A stretch of DNA of 64,000 nucleotides from Hoskinsella mucinilytica (GTDB lineage: Bacteria; Bacillota_I; Bacilli_A; Erysipelotrichales; Erysipelotrichaceae), in the NCBI RefSeq assembly GCF_045223415.1, contig NZ_JBEQZJ010000006.1, forward strand, positions 33,797 through 97,796, read 5' to 3'. Of this stretch, positions 1-8,195 are shown in pieces. Position 1 is the first letter of the stretch, and the number at the start of each line of letters is the position of its first letter. The notes beneath the pieces are model-generated. The model saw nothing but the letters and a program-made list of their open reading frames with translations. It was not told the DNA's origin and did no database searches. Both the position numbers and the translations under genes were made by a program.

Positions 1-941
1 TTGGTCAATTCTACTTCATGGCTCCATGTATGGTTACCTAACTCAAAGCCTCTTTGATATATTTGAGCAACCACCTCTGGATGTTGTTTCACTCTAGGAC
101 CAACCATGAAAAAGGTTGCACTTGCATCATATTGATCAAAGGCATCCAAAAGCTTTTCTGTGAGATCACTAGGACCATCATCAAAGGTAAAGGCGATCAT
201 GGGTTTCTTGGGATCGATATCCTTATCCTTGATGACAGGAATGATTGCATCTTTTTGATAAAGAGAAGGGATATTCGGATTGGTTAAAGCAATATAGTTT
301 TTATGTTGCGCATAAGGAATGCTAAGCGAACGTGTGCTATCTTGATCAAAGTAAAAAGTAACATCGGTATCACCTAAAAGAAAGGTATTCAAAGCATCTT
401 TTGTGATAGCGGACGCATCTAAATGTTGGTTTTTTGCCATCGTTTTCAAAAGAGGAAGATAATCATTTCGTAATACATCTTCATGAGTCATCAGTTTATC
501 TAATTTCTTATCATAATTGATCGTTGATGTTGTAACATTTAATTCTTTTCCTTGTTCATTCATCAATGTTTGATGAAATGCGATAGAAATATAAGCATCA
601 TAAAGATCATAGCTGTCATAATCTACACTGATAATAACTTTGCTGTTTTGTTTTAAATCTGTATGGATTTGAGTCTTGAGATACGTTTCAATGGCTTGAT
701 CCAGTTTCTCAATACCAAATTGTGGATAATATAGGGAAAGATAATAGGTATCTTCATCCTGAAGTTCATGTTTGGCTGTTCCGACATGTTTATGATCATC
801 AGATACCATAACATATTTTTGATAAGGATCTCGTGTCATAAAACGATAGCCAACAATCGAGGTAATGATCGCAATGATGCATAACACAGTCATGATACAA
901 AGCCTGATCTTACTTTTACTGTTTTCTTTTTGATCTATCAT
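1..941 (-). CDS. PdaC-like polysaccharide (peptidoglycan) deacetylase, C-terminus cut by the window edge
   Basis: The frame runs from an ATG at 941 to the window edge (at least 313 codons) without a stop. The protein starts with a short basic segment and one membrane helix (about residues 12-32), so it is probably anchored with its bulk outside. The middle resembles a DUF3298/RsiV-like region, and the carboxyl part is a NodB-type deacetylase domain: the motif AFTFDDGPSDLTEKL (metal-binding FDDG) near 230-160, and the GNHTWSH histidine motif near 20-45. DUF3298 plus NodB is the architecture of Bacillus PdaC, which deacetylates peptidoglycan N-acetylmuramic acid; that role is inferred by architecture. 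A GAGGAGG ribosome site lies before the chosen ATG. It is separated by a terminator from the operon upstream. Confidence 0.8.
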   Translation of the reverse strand, partial: MIDQKENSKSKIRLCIMTVLCIIAIITSIVGYRFMTRDPYQKYVMVSDDHKHVGTAKHELQDEDTYYLSLYYPQFGIEKLDQAIETYLKTQIHTDLKQNSKVIISVDYDSYDLYDAYISIAFHQTLMNEQGKELNVTTSTINYDKKLDKLMTHEDVLRNDYLPLLKTMAKNQHLDASAITKDALNTFLLGDTDVTFYFDQDSTRSLSIPYAQHKNYIALTNPNIPSLYQKDAIIPVIKDKDIDPKKPMIAFTFDDGPSDLTEKLLDAFDQYDASATFFMVGPRVKQHPEVVAQIYQRGFELGNHTWSHEVELT

Positions 942-1080
942 AAGAAATGAATGCCTCCTCATTGTATACTTCTACGTTAGTTTGTGAATAGGAATGAATT
1001 TTATTCCAAAGCATGTCTATTATGGCATAGCTGATAACCAAACACAAAAGAATTTCTCTTAATAAATCTTAATCAGTAAC

Positions 1081-1108
1081 AAAAGAAAAGCCGCTTTTTG
1101 CGACTTAA
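1081..1108 (-). terminator. Rho-independent terminator of the marR-to-AI-2E operon
   Basis: Read on the minus strand, AAGTCGC, a five-A loop and GCGGCTT form a 7-bp stem (one G-U pair), followed by TTCTTTT. It overlaps the stop codon of the AI-2E-type exporter and ends the minus-strand operon before the deacetylase gene. Confidence 0.7.
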
Positions 1109-2178
1109 CGATAAAGCTTGATCAATCCTTCTTCATTTAGATTTTGTAAAATCAAAATGAGGAATGGCATGATGAATAGGCCAAGGAAACCAAAGAGCTT
1201 TACTCCCAGATACATACATAATAGCATTAGAAGAGGATGTAGTCCGATTTGTTTTCCCACGATTTTTGGTTCTATGATATTACGTATGATGGTAATGACA
1301 AGATATAAGATCAACAAGCCGACAGCTAGTTTTGGCGTGGAATTTAGAAAGGAAATCAATATCCAAGGAATCATGATTCCACCGGTTCCAAGTACCGGAA
1401 GTACATCAAATACGGAAATGATAAAAGCGATGACCAAGGCATTTTCTACGCCAAGGATCGTTAATCCGATACTTAATTCTATAAAGGTTAGGGTCATGAT
1501 CTTTCCATATGCAAGAATGAATTTCATAACGGTATCGCTTATATAATGGCGAATCGCAAATAAAATGTCTCTTTGCTTGTTTGGCAGCTGTCTTGCGATA
1601 AAAGAAGTGATATGGTTATAATCCGCCGCAATAAAAAAGCTCGAGATAATGGCGAAAAAGAAGGAAATCACGATATTTGGAATCCTTGTCGCAAAATCAG
1701 TGAACATACTTACCGCCCCTTGTGATAGAGAAGAAATCAAAGAACTTAAAGAAGAGGTGATATCATCTAAAAAAGATGTGATGGTGGATGCAGTTTCAGC
1801 ATCCATGTTTTGCCAAACCGTTTCTACCTCACCAAGTGTACGATCCAAGAAAGGCACAAAATAAATTTCATATAATCTAGGAATGTTCATAAAGAATTCC
1901 TTTATCATATTGTATCCTTTCACAGATAACAAGGTGATAAATAAGCCAATCGTTAGATAGAATAGTAATATAGTGATAATAGACCATATTTTTTCAGACC
2001 CACCAATGTGTTTACTAAGTTTTTTGATGAGTGGACGAAGCATAAACGCTATGGCAAAGCCAATCAGAAAGGGCATGATAACATAGATGACATAGCGAAA
2101 TAATAAGAAAATGAAAGTAAAGATAATCAGAAAGTATAGAAAATGAATAATAAATGCACGCTGTTTTTCTGTATTCAT
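1105..2178 (-). CDS. AI-2E family transporter (YtvI/DUF20-like membrane protein)
   Basis: This 357-residue protein is almost entirely hydrophobic, with paired helices at the start (about 10-50), one near 65-85, a less hydrophobic central section (90-150) and a cluster of helices from about 155 to the end. That pattern, and the PxLGTGG-like stretch near residue 260 (DVLPVLGTGGIMIPW), fit the AI-2E transporter/UPF0118 family. Members export autoinducer-2 or act as Na+/H+ antiporters, so substrate is undetermined. It is the last gene of a minus-strand operon and starts 12 bp after pgsA, with a GGTGA ribosome site. Confidence 0.85.
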   Translation of the reverse strand: MNTEKQRAFIIHFLYFLIIFTFIFLLFRYVIYVIMPFLIGFAIAFMLRPLIKKLSKHIGGSEKIWSIITILLFYLTIGLFITLLSVKGYNMIKEFFMNIPRLYEIYFVPFLDRTLGEVETVWQNMDAETASTITSFLDDITSSLSSLISSLSQGAVSMFTDFATRIPNIVISFFFAIISSFFIAADYNHITSFIARQLPNKQRDILFAIRHYISDTVMKFILAYGKIMTLTFIELSIGLTILGVENALVIAFIISVFDVLPVLGTGGIMIPWILISFLNSTPKLAVGLLILYLVITIIRNIIEPKIVGKQIGLHPLLMLLCMYLGVKLFGFLGLFIMPFLILILQNLNEEGLIKLYR

Positions 2179-2190
2179 AAAGTCACCTAC

Positions 2191-2736
2191 CTATCGTTTT
2201 AATTCTTGAAACATGGTGAAATATGTGTGCATATACATGAGGAAGGATAATCCAAGGAAGAATGCGGTTATGATCATCAGCAGTTCTCCTGTAAACGTAT
2301 TTTGAATGGGTAGTGCAATTAAGGCAAACATTGCAAGATAGAAGACAGCAGTACTGATTTTACCAAACCACATAGCACCATTGATGTAACCTCCCTTTTT
2401 CTTCAATACAAACCAACAAATGAGCATACTAGCTTCTTTGATCAAAAAGAGGATGAATAGCCATATCATGTGATCTATCGTAAAGATCAAACAGAATACG
2501 ATTGCAAATTGTAATAGCTTATCCGCAAAAGGATCCATTGCTTTTCCAAGCTCTGATATCTGGTTATAATGACGAGCAATATAGCCATCTAGAAAATCAG
2601 TAGCTCCACATAACAAGATCATGACAGCACTGTAGATGTGATATCCATTCAAATATAAATATATGAAAACAGGGACAAAAAGTATACGCAATAGGGTTAA
2701 AAAATTAGGAATTGTCCATAGCTCGTTCTTTTTCAT
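2191..2736 (-). CDS. pgsA: CDP-diacylglycerol--glycerol-3-phosphate 3-phosphatidyltransferase
   Basis: A 181-residue membrane enzyme of the CDP-alcohol phosphatidyltransferase family. The full signature D-G-x2-A-R-x8-G-x3-D-x3-D is present: Asp50-Gly51, Ala54-Arg55, Gly64, Asp68, Asp72, with the additional Asp47. Together with the size and the amino-terminal IPNFLTLLRI stretch this fits PgsA, which makes phosphatidylglycerol phosphate for phosphatidylglycerol and cardiolipin synthesis at the inner membrane face. The start at 2736 has an AAGGAGG site and its ATG overlaps the end of the preceding gene, so the two are probably translationally coupled. A different CDP-alcohol transferase is possible but less likely. 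Confidence 0.88.
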   Translation of the reverse strand: MKKNELWTIPNFLTLLRILFVPVFIYLYLNGYHIYSAVMILLCGATDFLDGYIARHYNQISELGKAMDPFADKLLQFAIVFCLIFTIDHMIWLFILFLIKEASMLICWFVLKKKGGYINGAMWFGKISTAVFYLAMFALIALPIQNTFTGELLMIITAFFLGLSFLMYMHTYFTMFQELKR

Positions 2737-3539
2737 TCATTTTCCTCCTTATGCTGACGTATGATATCAAACAAACGTTCTGCATTTTTTCTTGAAAGCT
2801 CTTCGACTTTCGTAGGGAATGCCCTGCTTAAACGATCATAGGTGTGTTTGCTTTTCTTTTGGAGATCTTCAAACCTATTTTTCAAACGCTCGATATGACC
2901 CAATAGTATTTCATCTGCATTGGTACTATCTAACACGCTTTGTACTTTATCTGTCAAAGGTTGTGTTAAAGGGAAGATGTTATAGGACTTAAATGCTTCT
3001 CTTAATTCCTTGATACTTTGTTCGATTTGAACGAAATCGGCATTCTTACGTAGTAATGCACGTACCGTAGCATAAAGATCGTATAAGAAGAAAATGAATA
3101 TTAAGGTTGCTAGAATATTTTGATAAGAAATAGGTAGTAAATCTATCAAATCTATGACCAAAGGATGGACTCCATAAAATACAACAAGTACCATCAAGCC
3201 AAACAGTAAGGAATTTTTCAAACAGATACGACCATGAAGGTTACAAGCTCTTTTTGAATAATCCCACCATTTTGTATGAAACAGTTTTTCCATGACATAA
3301 CTGGTGATATATTCCAGCGTACTTGTCAATACGATACCTGCTACAAAGATCATGATAGGATGTTGCTGCCATGGTTGTAATAAATGAATGACAACAATAG
3401 CACCACAGCCATAGATCGGGCAATAAGGGCCTGCCAAAAAGCCACGGTTGATAAATTTCTTTGCGGGGATACCACAATAAATGCATTCTGATAGCCAACC
3501 AAGAAAGCTATACATAAAAAAATATAAAAGTAAGTTCAT
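2733..3539 (-). CDS. Putative ABC-transporter type IV (CmpB-like, PF06541-type) membrane protein
   Basis: About 268 residues. The first half has four or five membrane helices and the motif FLGWLSECIYCGI ... NRGFLAGPYCPIYGCG, which is typical of the family annotated as putative ABC-transporter type IV. The second half is charged, predicted cytoplasmic and helical (about residues 175-268). The function of the family is not known. I chose the second ATG (3539), because the first at 3545 lies only 2 nt after the GGGGG ribosome site. It sits 11 bp after the HAD gene and overlaps pgsA by 4 bp, inside a five-gene operon. Confidence 0.75.
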   Translation of the reverse strand: MNLLLYFFMYSFLGWLSECIYCGIPAKKFINRGFLAGPYCPIYGCGAIVVIHLLQPWQQHPIMIFVAGIVLTSTLEYITSYVMEKLFHTKWWDYSKRACNLHGRICLKNSLLFGLMVLVVFYGVHPLVIDLIDLLPISYQNILATLIFIFFLYDLYATVRALLRKNADFVQIEQSIKELREAFKSYNIFPLTQPLTDKVQSVLDSTNADEILLGHIERLKNRFEDLQKKSKHTYDRLSRAFPTKVEELSRKNAERLFDIIRQHKEENE

Positions 3540-3550
3540 TTGCATACCCC

Positions 3551-4189
3551 CTAGAATAAATCATACAGACGCTCGTCACTGAAATCACGTATGATCATAT
3601 GACAATCTGCAAATTTCTTCTTCTCTTTTTCGCTGACCGCAATCACATCGATTCCAGCATTTTGAGCCGCCTGAACACCACTTTCGGTATCTTCAAATAC
3701 AACACAATGTTGAGCGCTCAAAGCGATTTCATGCAAAGCCATCAGATACATTTGCGGATCTGGTTTTGCTTTGTTTACTTGTTGAGAAGTAATGACATAA
3801 TCGAAATAGGAAACCAACTGCTTTTTTTCAAGGATATGATTGACAACATCAGTTGCATTGTTGGTACAAAGACAAATTTTATAATCTCTTTGTTTTAAAT
3901 AAGTCAGAAAACTGAGTGCTTCCTTTTTTAATGTCGTGTTATCATAATGTTCCACTAAAAATTCACTGATTCGCTGAATAAGTTCTTGTGCCTCTAAAGG
4001 ATCTTCGACTTCTTCTTTGATTTTTGTCTCCAGATCCGCAAAGCTTTTGACTCGAGAAGCAAGTATCTTTAATATCAAAGATTTTTGTACGCTTTTCAGC
4101 TCATTCAATGCTTGTCTAAAGTTAATATTTTCATATGTATTGATCAAGGTGCCATCCATATCGAATAGCACACCCTTTTTATAACTCAT
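3551..4189 (-). CDS. HAD-superfamily hydrolase (phosphoglycolate phosphatase/beta-phosphoglucomutase-like)
   Basis: A soluble protein of about 212 residues with all HAD motifs: DMDGT (nucleophile Asp10, acid Asp12), the Thr-containing CLCTNNAT, the lysine of KAKPDPQMY, and FEDTESGVQAAQNAG. A helical cap follows motif I, as in subclass I enzymes. The substrate cannot be read from sequence; small sugar phosphates or phosphoglycolate are usual. The start at 4189 is preferred over 4195, because the GGAAGG site directly abuts the upstream ATG. It overlaps the end of the marR gene, suggesting coupled translation. Confidence 0.85.
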   Translation of the reverse strand: MSYKKGVLFDMDGTLINTYENINFRQALNELKSVQKSLILKILASRVKSFADLETKIKEEVEDPLEAQELIQRISEFLVEHYDNTTLKKEALSFLTYLKQRDYKICLCTNNATDVVNHILEKKQLVSYFDYVITSQQVNKAKPDPQMYLMALHEIALSAQHCVVFEDTESGVQAAQNAGIDVIAVSEKEKKKFADCHMIIRDFSDERLYDLF

Positions 4190-4640
4190 ATTCATCCTTC
4201 CTTCCTGAAAATGACTCGAAGAACTGATTCAGCTTATTCAGGGCATGAAGAATCATTTCTTTATCGGCTTCATTATACCGATTCCATTCTTTTTCATAGT
4301 AGCGACGTATCTTTTCACTAATACGTTGTACACAATACATACCTTCTTTTGTCAAATGAAGGTGGAACACACGTTCATCTTTTTTACTGCGTAAGCGAAA
4401 CAGGTAACAAAGCTTTTCCAGCTTTTTACATACCGTACTCATATTGCCCGCATCCTGATGCAGGATCTTTGAAAGTTCACTGATGGTGATGCCATCATGT
4501 TCGCTGATACAGGAAAGCACATGATATTGCATATCTGTGATATGATAATGCTCAAAATCAATACGTAGCAATGGTGATAGATGATGATGCATCTTTTGAT
4601 CCAACTCTTGTATTTTTTGTTGATAAGCAAAACTATCCAT
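4179..4640 (-). CDS. MarR-family transcriptional regulator, first gene of its operon
   Basis: 153 residues with a central winged helix: helix-turn-helix near 60-85 (TISELSKILHQDAGNMSTVCKKLEKL) and the wing with RSKKDERVFHLHLTKEG. Flanking helices would make the dimer. It heads an operon with a HAD hydrolase, a CmpB-type membrane protein, pgsA and an AI-2E-type exporter, so it may regulate membrane-related functions. Autoregulation is likely: a perfect 12-bp palindrome lies between the -35 and -10 boxes of its promoter. The ligand is unknown. Confidence 0.85.
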   Translation of the reverse strand: MDSFAYQQKIQELDQKMHHHLSPLLRIDFEHYHITDMQYHVLSCISEHDGITISELSKILHQDAGNMSTVCKKLEKLCYLFRLRSKKDERVFHLHLTKEGMYCVQRISEKIRRYYEKEWNRYNEADKEMILHALNKLNQFFESFSGRKDEYEL

Positions 4641-4679
4641 TGATCATTGTCCTTTCTTTATTTAGTTGTGTTTTACATA

Positions 4680-4708
4680 TTTTAAACGTTTTCTATATAG
4701 AAGTCAAT
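4680..4708 (-). promoter_or_regulatory. Promoter of the marR operon with palindrome in the spacer
   Basis: On the minus strand TTGACT (4708-4703) and TAAAAT (4685-4680) are separated by 17 bp. The spacer contains most of the perfect palindrome TTCTATATAGAA (4692-4703), a plausible operator for the MarR protein encoded by the first gene. Confidence 0.75.
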
Positions 4709-4805
4709 TTCACTGTAAGAAAATGACGAAATCGTAAGAAATAAATTGAAAATAAAAGAAAACGTTTCATCATTTAAAATTTATCTAAAAAAGTTATGAA
4801 ATCGC

Positions 4806-4833
4806 TTGCAAAAAATACGAAATACGATACAAT
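4806..4833 (+). promoter_or_regulatory. Sigma-A-type promoter of the 25-codon ORF
   Basis: TTGCAA (4806-4811), 16-bp spacer, TACAAT (4828-4833). Transcription would begin near 4840 and run through the small ORF and the following hairpin. Confidence 0.7.
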
Positions 4834-4871
4834 AAAGATAGATTTAAAGTGATGAAAGGAGCGTGAGTCAT

Positions 4872-4949
4872 ATGGTAATCAAACAAGAAGTTGGCGAGCG
4901 CTTAGAAGACGTACCAGTAAGTAGTGTACTGGGTTTCAACACGGCATGA
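4872..4949 (+). CDS. 25-codon ORF, candidate leader peptide or small protein
   Basis: ATG to TGA, 25 codons, with a GAAAGGAG ribosome site upstream. The peptide starts MVIKQEVGERLEDVPVSSVL and ends in GFNTA; it is soluble-looking, without a membrane helix or signal peptide. It has its own promoter (4806-4833) and a strong terminator directly after the stop codon (4950-4994). The next genes, on the same strand, are the ankyrin protein and an EF-G-like GTPase. I do not recognise the peptide. It could be a free-standing small protein or a leader peptide that controls termination before the GTPase operon. Confidence 0.55.
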   Translation: MVIKQEVGERLEDVPVSSVLGFNTA

Positions 4950-4994
4950 AATAGATGTGAAACGTTTATATACGTATATCACGTCTATTTTTTT
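4950..4994 (+). terminator. Terminator or attenuator hairpin before the ankyrin/EF-G-like operon
   Basis: AATAGATGTGA (4950-4960) pairs with TCACGTCTATT (4979-4989) with one G-U pair; an inner ACGT/ACGT extension caps it, and seven T follow. An alternative pairing exists: GTTTCA (4933-4938), inside the small ORF, can pair with TGAAAC (4958-4963), which uses part of the terminator's 5' arm. That is the geometry of an attenuator, but it has not been folded computationally. Confidence 0.7.
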
Positions 4995-5030
4995 CTTCAT
5001 TTGATTCAGAAATATAAGGAGGAAAACATT

Positions 5031-5702
5031 ATGAATCAGAAATTCAACAAAGCATTTTGGGATGCATGTGCAAACGGAGACTTTGCAACGGTCTGTGCAG
5101 AAATCAAAAAGGGCGCAGATATCAATTATCAGAATGGTGATGGAAGAACAGCATTGATGCGTGCGGCAAAACGTGATTATAAAGATATCGTACGTGTGTT
5201 ATTAGACAATGGCGCTGATGTGAATTTAGAAGATAATAAAGGGAAAACAGCAATCATGGGTGCTGCGAAAAAGGGCAATAAGACCATTTGTAAAAAGTTG
5301 ATCGAAGCAGGGGCAGATGTCAATGTGAAGGATGATCGTGGAAGAACAGCGTTGATGCGTGCAGCATTTTTAGGACATGATCGTTGTGTAGATGTATTAT
5401 TGGATGCAGGCGCAAATATCAATGCACAGGATGAAGTAGGTAGAACAGCATTGATGGAGGCTTGTGTGGCATTTAAAAAAGAAGTCATTCACTTGTTGAT
5501 CACACGAGGTGCAGATGTAAATCTAAGCGATAATAATGGATGTACTGCATTGATGCGTGCTGCATATGGTGGATATGTAGGATTGGTTGAAGAGCTGATC
5601 GCCAGTGGCGCAGATAAGGAGCTGATCGATAAAGAAGGCAATAAGGCAATTCACTATGTGCGTGAAGATTGTCTGGCTCAACTGAAGCCGATACTGAAGT
5701 AG
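5031..5702 (+). CDS. Ankyrin-repeat protein
   Basis: About 223 residues made of consecutive 33-residue ankyrin repeats, with recurring signatures such as GRTALMRAA, LLDNGADVN, IEAGADVNVKD, GHDRCVDVLLDAGANIN and LITRGADVN (six or so repeats). No signal peptide, so it probably acts in the cytoplasm as a protein-binding scaffold; the partner is unknown. The start at 5031 is set by AAGGAGG eight bases upstream. It is followed 12 bp later by the EF-G-like gene, so the two are very likely co-transcribed. Confidence 0.9.
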   Translation: MNQKFNKAFWDACANGDFATVCAEIKKGADINYQNGDGRTALMRAAKRDYKDIVRVLLDNGADVNLEDNKGKTAIMGAAKKGNKTICKKLIEAGADVNVKDDRGRTALMRAAFLGHDRCVDVLLDAGANINAQDEVGRTALMEACVAFKKEVIHLLITRGADVNLSDNNGCTALMRAAYGGYVGLVEELIASGADKELIDKEGNKAIHYVREDCLAQLKPILK

Positions 5703-5714
5703 GAGGAAACGATC

Positions 5715-7805
5715 ATGAGAGACTATTTATCCCACGAAGTAAGAAATGTTGTTGTATTAGGTCATAGCGGTGTTGGTAAGACAGCAGTTATGGAAAGTAT
5801 GCTGTATTATACCAAAGCAAGTGATCGGTTCGGAAAGACAAGTGAAGGTAGCTCTTTGATTGATTATGATCCAGAAGAAGTGCGCAGAGGAATTTCCGTG
5901 TATGCGAGTCTTGTGCCAATCGAATGGAAAGATTGTAAGATCAATTTTATTGATACACCGGGTTATATGGACTTTGTGAGAGGAAGTGAAGCCGGCTTAT
6001 CTGTAGGAGATAGCGCATTGATCGTCGTCGACGCAAAAAGTGCGGTTCAAACAGGTACCATTAAGGCATGGGAGGGAGCACAGAAAAGAAAACTACCGAC
6101 CATCTTCTTCGTAAATAAACTGGATGAAGACAATACTTCCTTTGAAACAGCATATCATGAATTACGTGATGCTTTCGGTAAGGCTGTCATTCCATTTGAA
6201 GTTCCGATCATGGAAGAAGGAAAGACGATCGGTTCCGTTAATATCCTAAGAGATAAAGCATGGTATTTTGAAGGACCATTGGCAGATCCGCAAAAAGCCC
6301 AACCGGTACCGGAAGATATGGAAGATCTTGTTGCAGAATATAAAAATCAAATTGCGGAAGCAATTGCGATGAGCGATGATGAGCTGATGGAGAAATATTT
6401 CAGTGGTGAAGAATTCACAGAAGCAGAATTAACTCGAGGAGTACGTCTTGGTGTACGTAATGGTGAAATACGACCTGTCTTCTCCGGTAGTGCGACGCAT
6501 ACGATCGGTATTGAACGTTTGATGGATCTGATCGTAAAATATTTCCCAACTTATGGTGAAGCCGGAAGTATCATTGTTACAGATGCGCAAAGTAAAGAAG
6601 AGGTCATGTTAGAGACCAATGAAAAAGAAACTTTGTGTGCACAGGTATTCAAGACCATTGTTGATCCATTTGTCGGAAGGATCTCTTATATCAAAGTGCT
6701 ATCAGGTGTATTAAGTTCTGATTCTAATGTGTATAATACAAATAAGGATAAAATGGAAAAAATTTCATCTATCTTTATTGTAAAAGGAAAACATCAAACT
6801 GCAGTAGGTAAGTTATTTACCGGTGATATCGGTGCGGTAGTTAAATTACAATATACTCAAACCAATGACACTCTATGTGAGAAGGGCAAGGCCTATATCG
6901 CAGAACCAATCATCTTCTCTACACCAATGTATGGTATGGCAGTGTTCCCAAATTCTAAAAATGATGAAGATAAGATGAGCAATGCTTTGGCACGTATGAT
7001 TGAAGAAGATCCAACCTTACGTTTGGAAAATAATCCAGAAACCAAGCAAACCATCCTTTATGGTATTGGTGATCAGCATATTGAGGTCATTTTGGCAAAG
7101 CTTAGAAATAAATATAAAGTAGAGGTACGTTTGGAAACACCAAAGGTTCCATATCATGAAACCATTCGCAAAAAAGTAATCGGAGAAGGGCGTCATAAGA
7201 AACAATCCGGTGGACATGGTCAATTCGGTCATGTATTCGTAGAATTTGAACCGAACCCTGATGAAGAGGAAATGGTATTTGAGGAAAAAGTATTCGGTGG
7301 TGCAGTACCACGCCAATATTTCCCAGCAGTAGAAACCGGTCTTCGTGAATGTATGCATCATGGACCACTTGCCGGTTATCGTGTTGTGAATATCAAAACA
7401 ACCTTATTAGATGGTAAGTATCATGATGTCGATTCAAGTGAAATGGCATTTAAACTTGCGGCAAGGTTAGCATTTAAGGCAGGTATGGAACAGGCTAGTC
7501 CTGTCATGTTGGAGCCTATTGTAAATATCACAGTTAAGGTACCAGATGAATTTACCGGTACGATCATTGGCGATTTTAATAAACGTCGTGGTGCGATCAT
7601 GGGTATGGATATGGAAGATGGCTATCAGGAAATCAAAGCGCAAGTTCCACTAGCAGAAGTAATGCGTTATCCTCTAGAGCTTCGAGCAATGACCCAAGGT
7701 AGAGGAACTTATACACAAGAATTCGATCGCTATGATCCAGTTCCTTCTAATTTAGTAGATGCCATCATTGCGAACGCAAAGAAAGATGAAGAAGAACAAT
7801 CCTAA
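5715..7805 (+). CDS. Elongation factor G-like translational GTPase (EF-G2 type paralogue)
   Basis: 696 residues with the full EF-G layout. GTPase motifs: GHSGVGKT at 16-23, DTPG at 80-83, NKLD at 134-137. Then an EF-G-type domain II, III, a domain IV with GGHGQFGHVFVEFEP and the tip region GKYHDVDSSEMAFKLAA, and domain V. The switch I region (SSLIDYDPEEVRRGIS) differs from canonical FusA (usually ...MDWMEQEQERGITI), so this is a paralogue of the EF-G2 type and not the housekeeping factor, which is normally next to rpsL/rpsG/tuf. The role of such paralogues is not settled; they bind ribosomes and may act under stress. It is coupled to the ankyrin gene and downstream of a possible leader-peptide attenuator. 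Confidence 0.85.
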   Translation: MRDYLSHEVRNVVVLGHSGVGKTAVMESMLYYTKASDRFGKTSEGSSLIDYDPEEVRRGISVYASLVPIEWKDCKINFIDTPGYMDFVRGSEAGLSVGDSALIVVDAKSAVQTGTIKAWEGAQKRKLPTIFFVNKLDEDNTSFETAYHELRDAFGKAVIPFEVPIMEEGKTIGSVNILRDKAWYFEGPLADPQKAQPVPEDMEDLVAEYKNQIAEAIAMSDDELMEKYFSGEEFTEAELTRGVRLGVRNGEIRPVFSGSATHTIGIERLMDLIVKYFPTYGEAGSIIVTDAQSKEEVMLETNEKETLCAQVFKTIVDPFVGRISYIKVLSGVLSSDSNVYNTNKDKMEKISSIFIVKGKHQTAVGKLFTGDIGAVVKLQYTQTNDTLCEKGKAYIAEPIIFSTPMYGMAVFPNSKNDEDKMSNALARMIEEDPTLRLENNPETKQTILYGIGDQHIEVILAKLRNKYKVEVRLETPKVPYHETIRKKVIGEGRHKKQSGGHGQFGHVFVEFEPNPDEEEMVFEEKVFGGAVPRQYFPAVETGLRECMHHGPLAGYRVVNIKTTLLDGKYHDVDSSEMAFKLAARLAFKAGMEQASPVMLEPIVNITVKVPDEFTGTIIGDFNKRRGAIMGMDMEDGYQEIKAQVPLAEVMRYPLELRAMTQGRGTYTQEFDRYDPVPSNLVDAIIANAKKDEEEQS

Positions 7806-7830
7806 AAAAGCTGAGTTTCAGCTTTTTTTC
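7804..7830 (+). terminator. Terminator after the EF-G-like gene
   Basis: AAAAAGCTGA, loop GTT, TCAGCTTTTTTT: a 10-bp stem with a T tract, immediately after the stop codon. Confidence 0.9.
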
Positions 7831-7856
7831 ACTATAAGCAAGGAAAGGTGATAACC

Positions 7857-8135
7857 ATGAAAGAAAAACAGTTTCTTTTAGGTAAGAAAACATTAAGTTG
7901 GATTTGGGACGATACCATTTCATCTTCAGCTGAGTTGCCTTGTAATAATCTCATCTTATATGATGAACAAGGCAGGGAAGAATGGAATATGAAGGAGGCA
8001 GTAGGTTTTGATGAAGTTTGTACAGGTGTACAAAGAATAGATGACCATCGTTTTTATTTCGTCATATTTATCGGTATAGGGTTTATGATGGATGCTGATA
8101 CGCATGTGATCCTTCAAAAGAGTATCACAAAATAA
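7857..8135 (+). CDS. Small conserved-looking protein of unknown function
   Basis: 93 residues, acidic-neutral, soluble, rich in aromatic residues (KTLSWIWDDTI; DDHRFYFVIFIGIGFMMDAD). No signal peptide or clear membrane helix, though the stretch FYFVIFIGIGFMM is hydrophobic. I chose the ATG at 7857, because AGGAAAGGTG lies about 7 bases upstream; a GTG nine bases earlier would overlap that site. It stands alone between two terminator-like regions, before the P1 peptidase. I do not recognise the family. Confidence 0.6.
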   Translation: MKEKQFLLGKKTLSWIWDDTISSSAELPCNNLILYDEQGREEWNMKEAVGFDEVCTGVQRIDDHRFYFVIFIGIGFMMDADTHVILQKSITK

Positions 8136-8195
8136 GAAAAAGGATAGCTATTTTTTTCATTTCATTTTACAATAAAGAAAAGGTAGGCGAGCAAA

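Noticed and set aside
1118..1546. 142-codon open frame antisense to the AI-2E-type exporter
   Set aside because: Lies wholly within a clear membrane protein on the other strand; translation has no family-like composition.
4684..4769. AAACGTTTTCT and AGAAAACGTTT as CcpA cre sites (also near 12970)
   Set aside because: They miss several fixed positions of the cre consensus; AT-rich inverted half-sites occur by chance.
5715..7805. Tet(M)-type ribosomal protection protein
   Set aside because: The domain IV tip (YHDVDSSE) and the switch I region are EF-G-like; it is better called an EF-G2 type paralogue.
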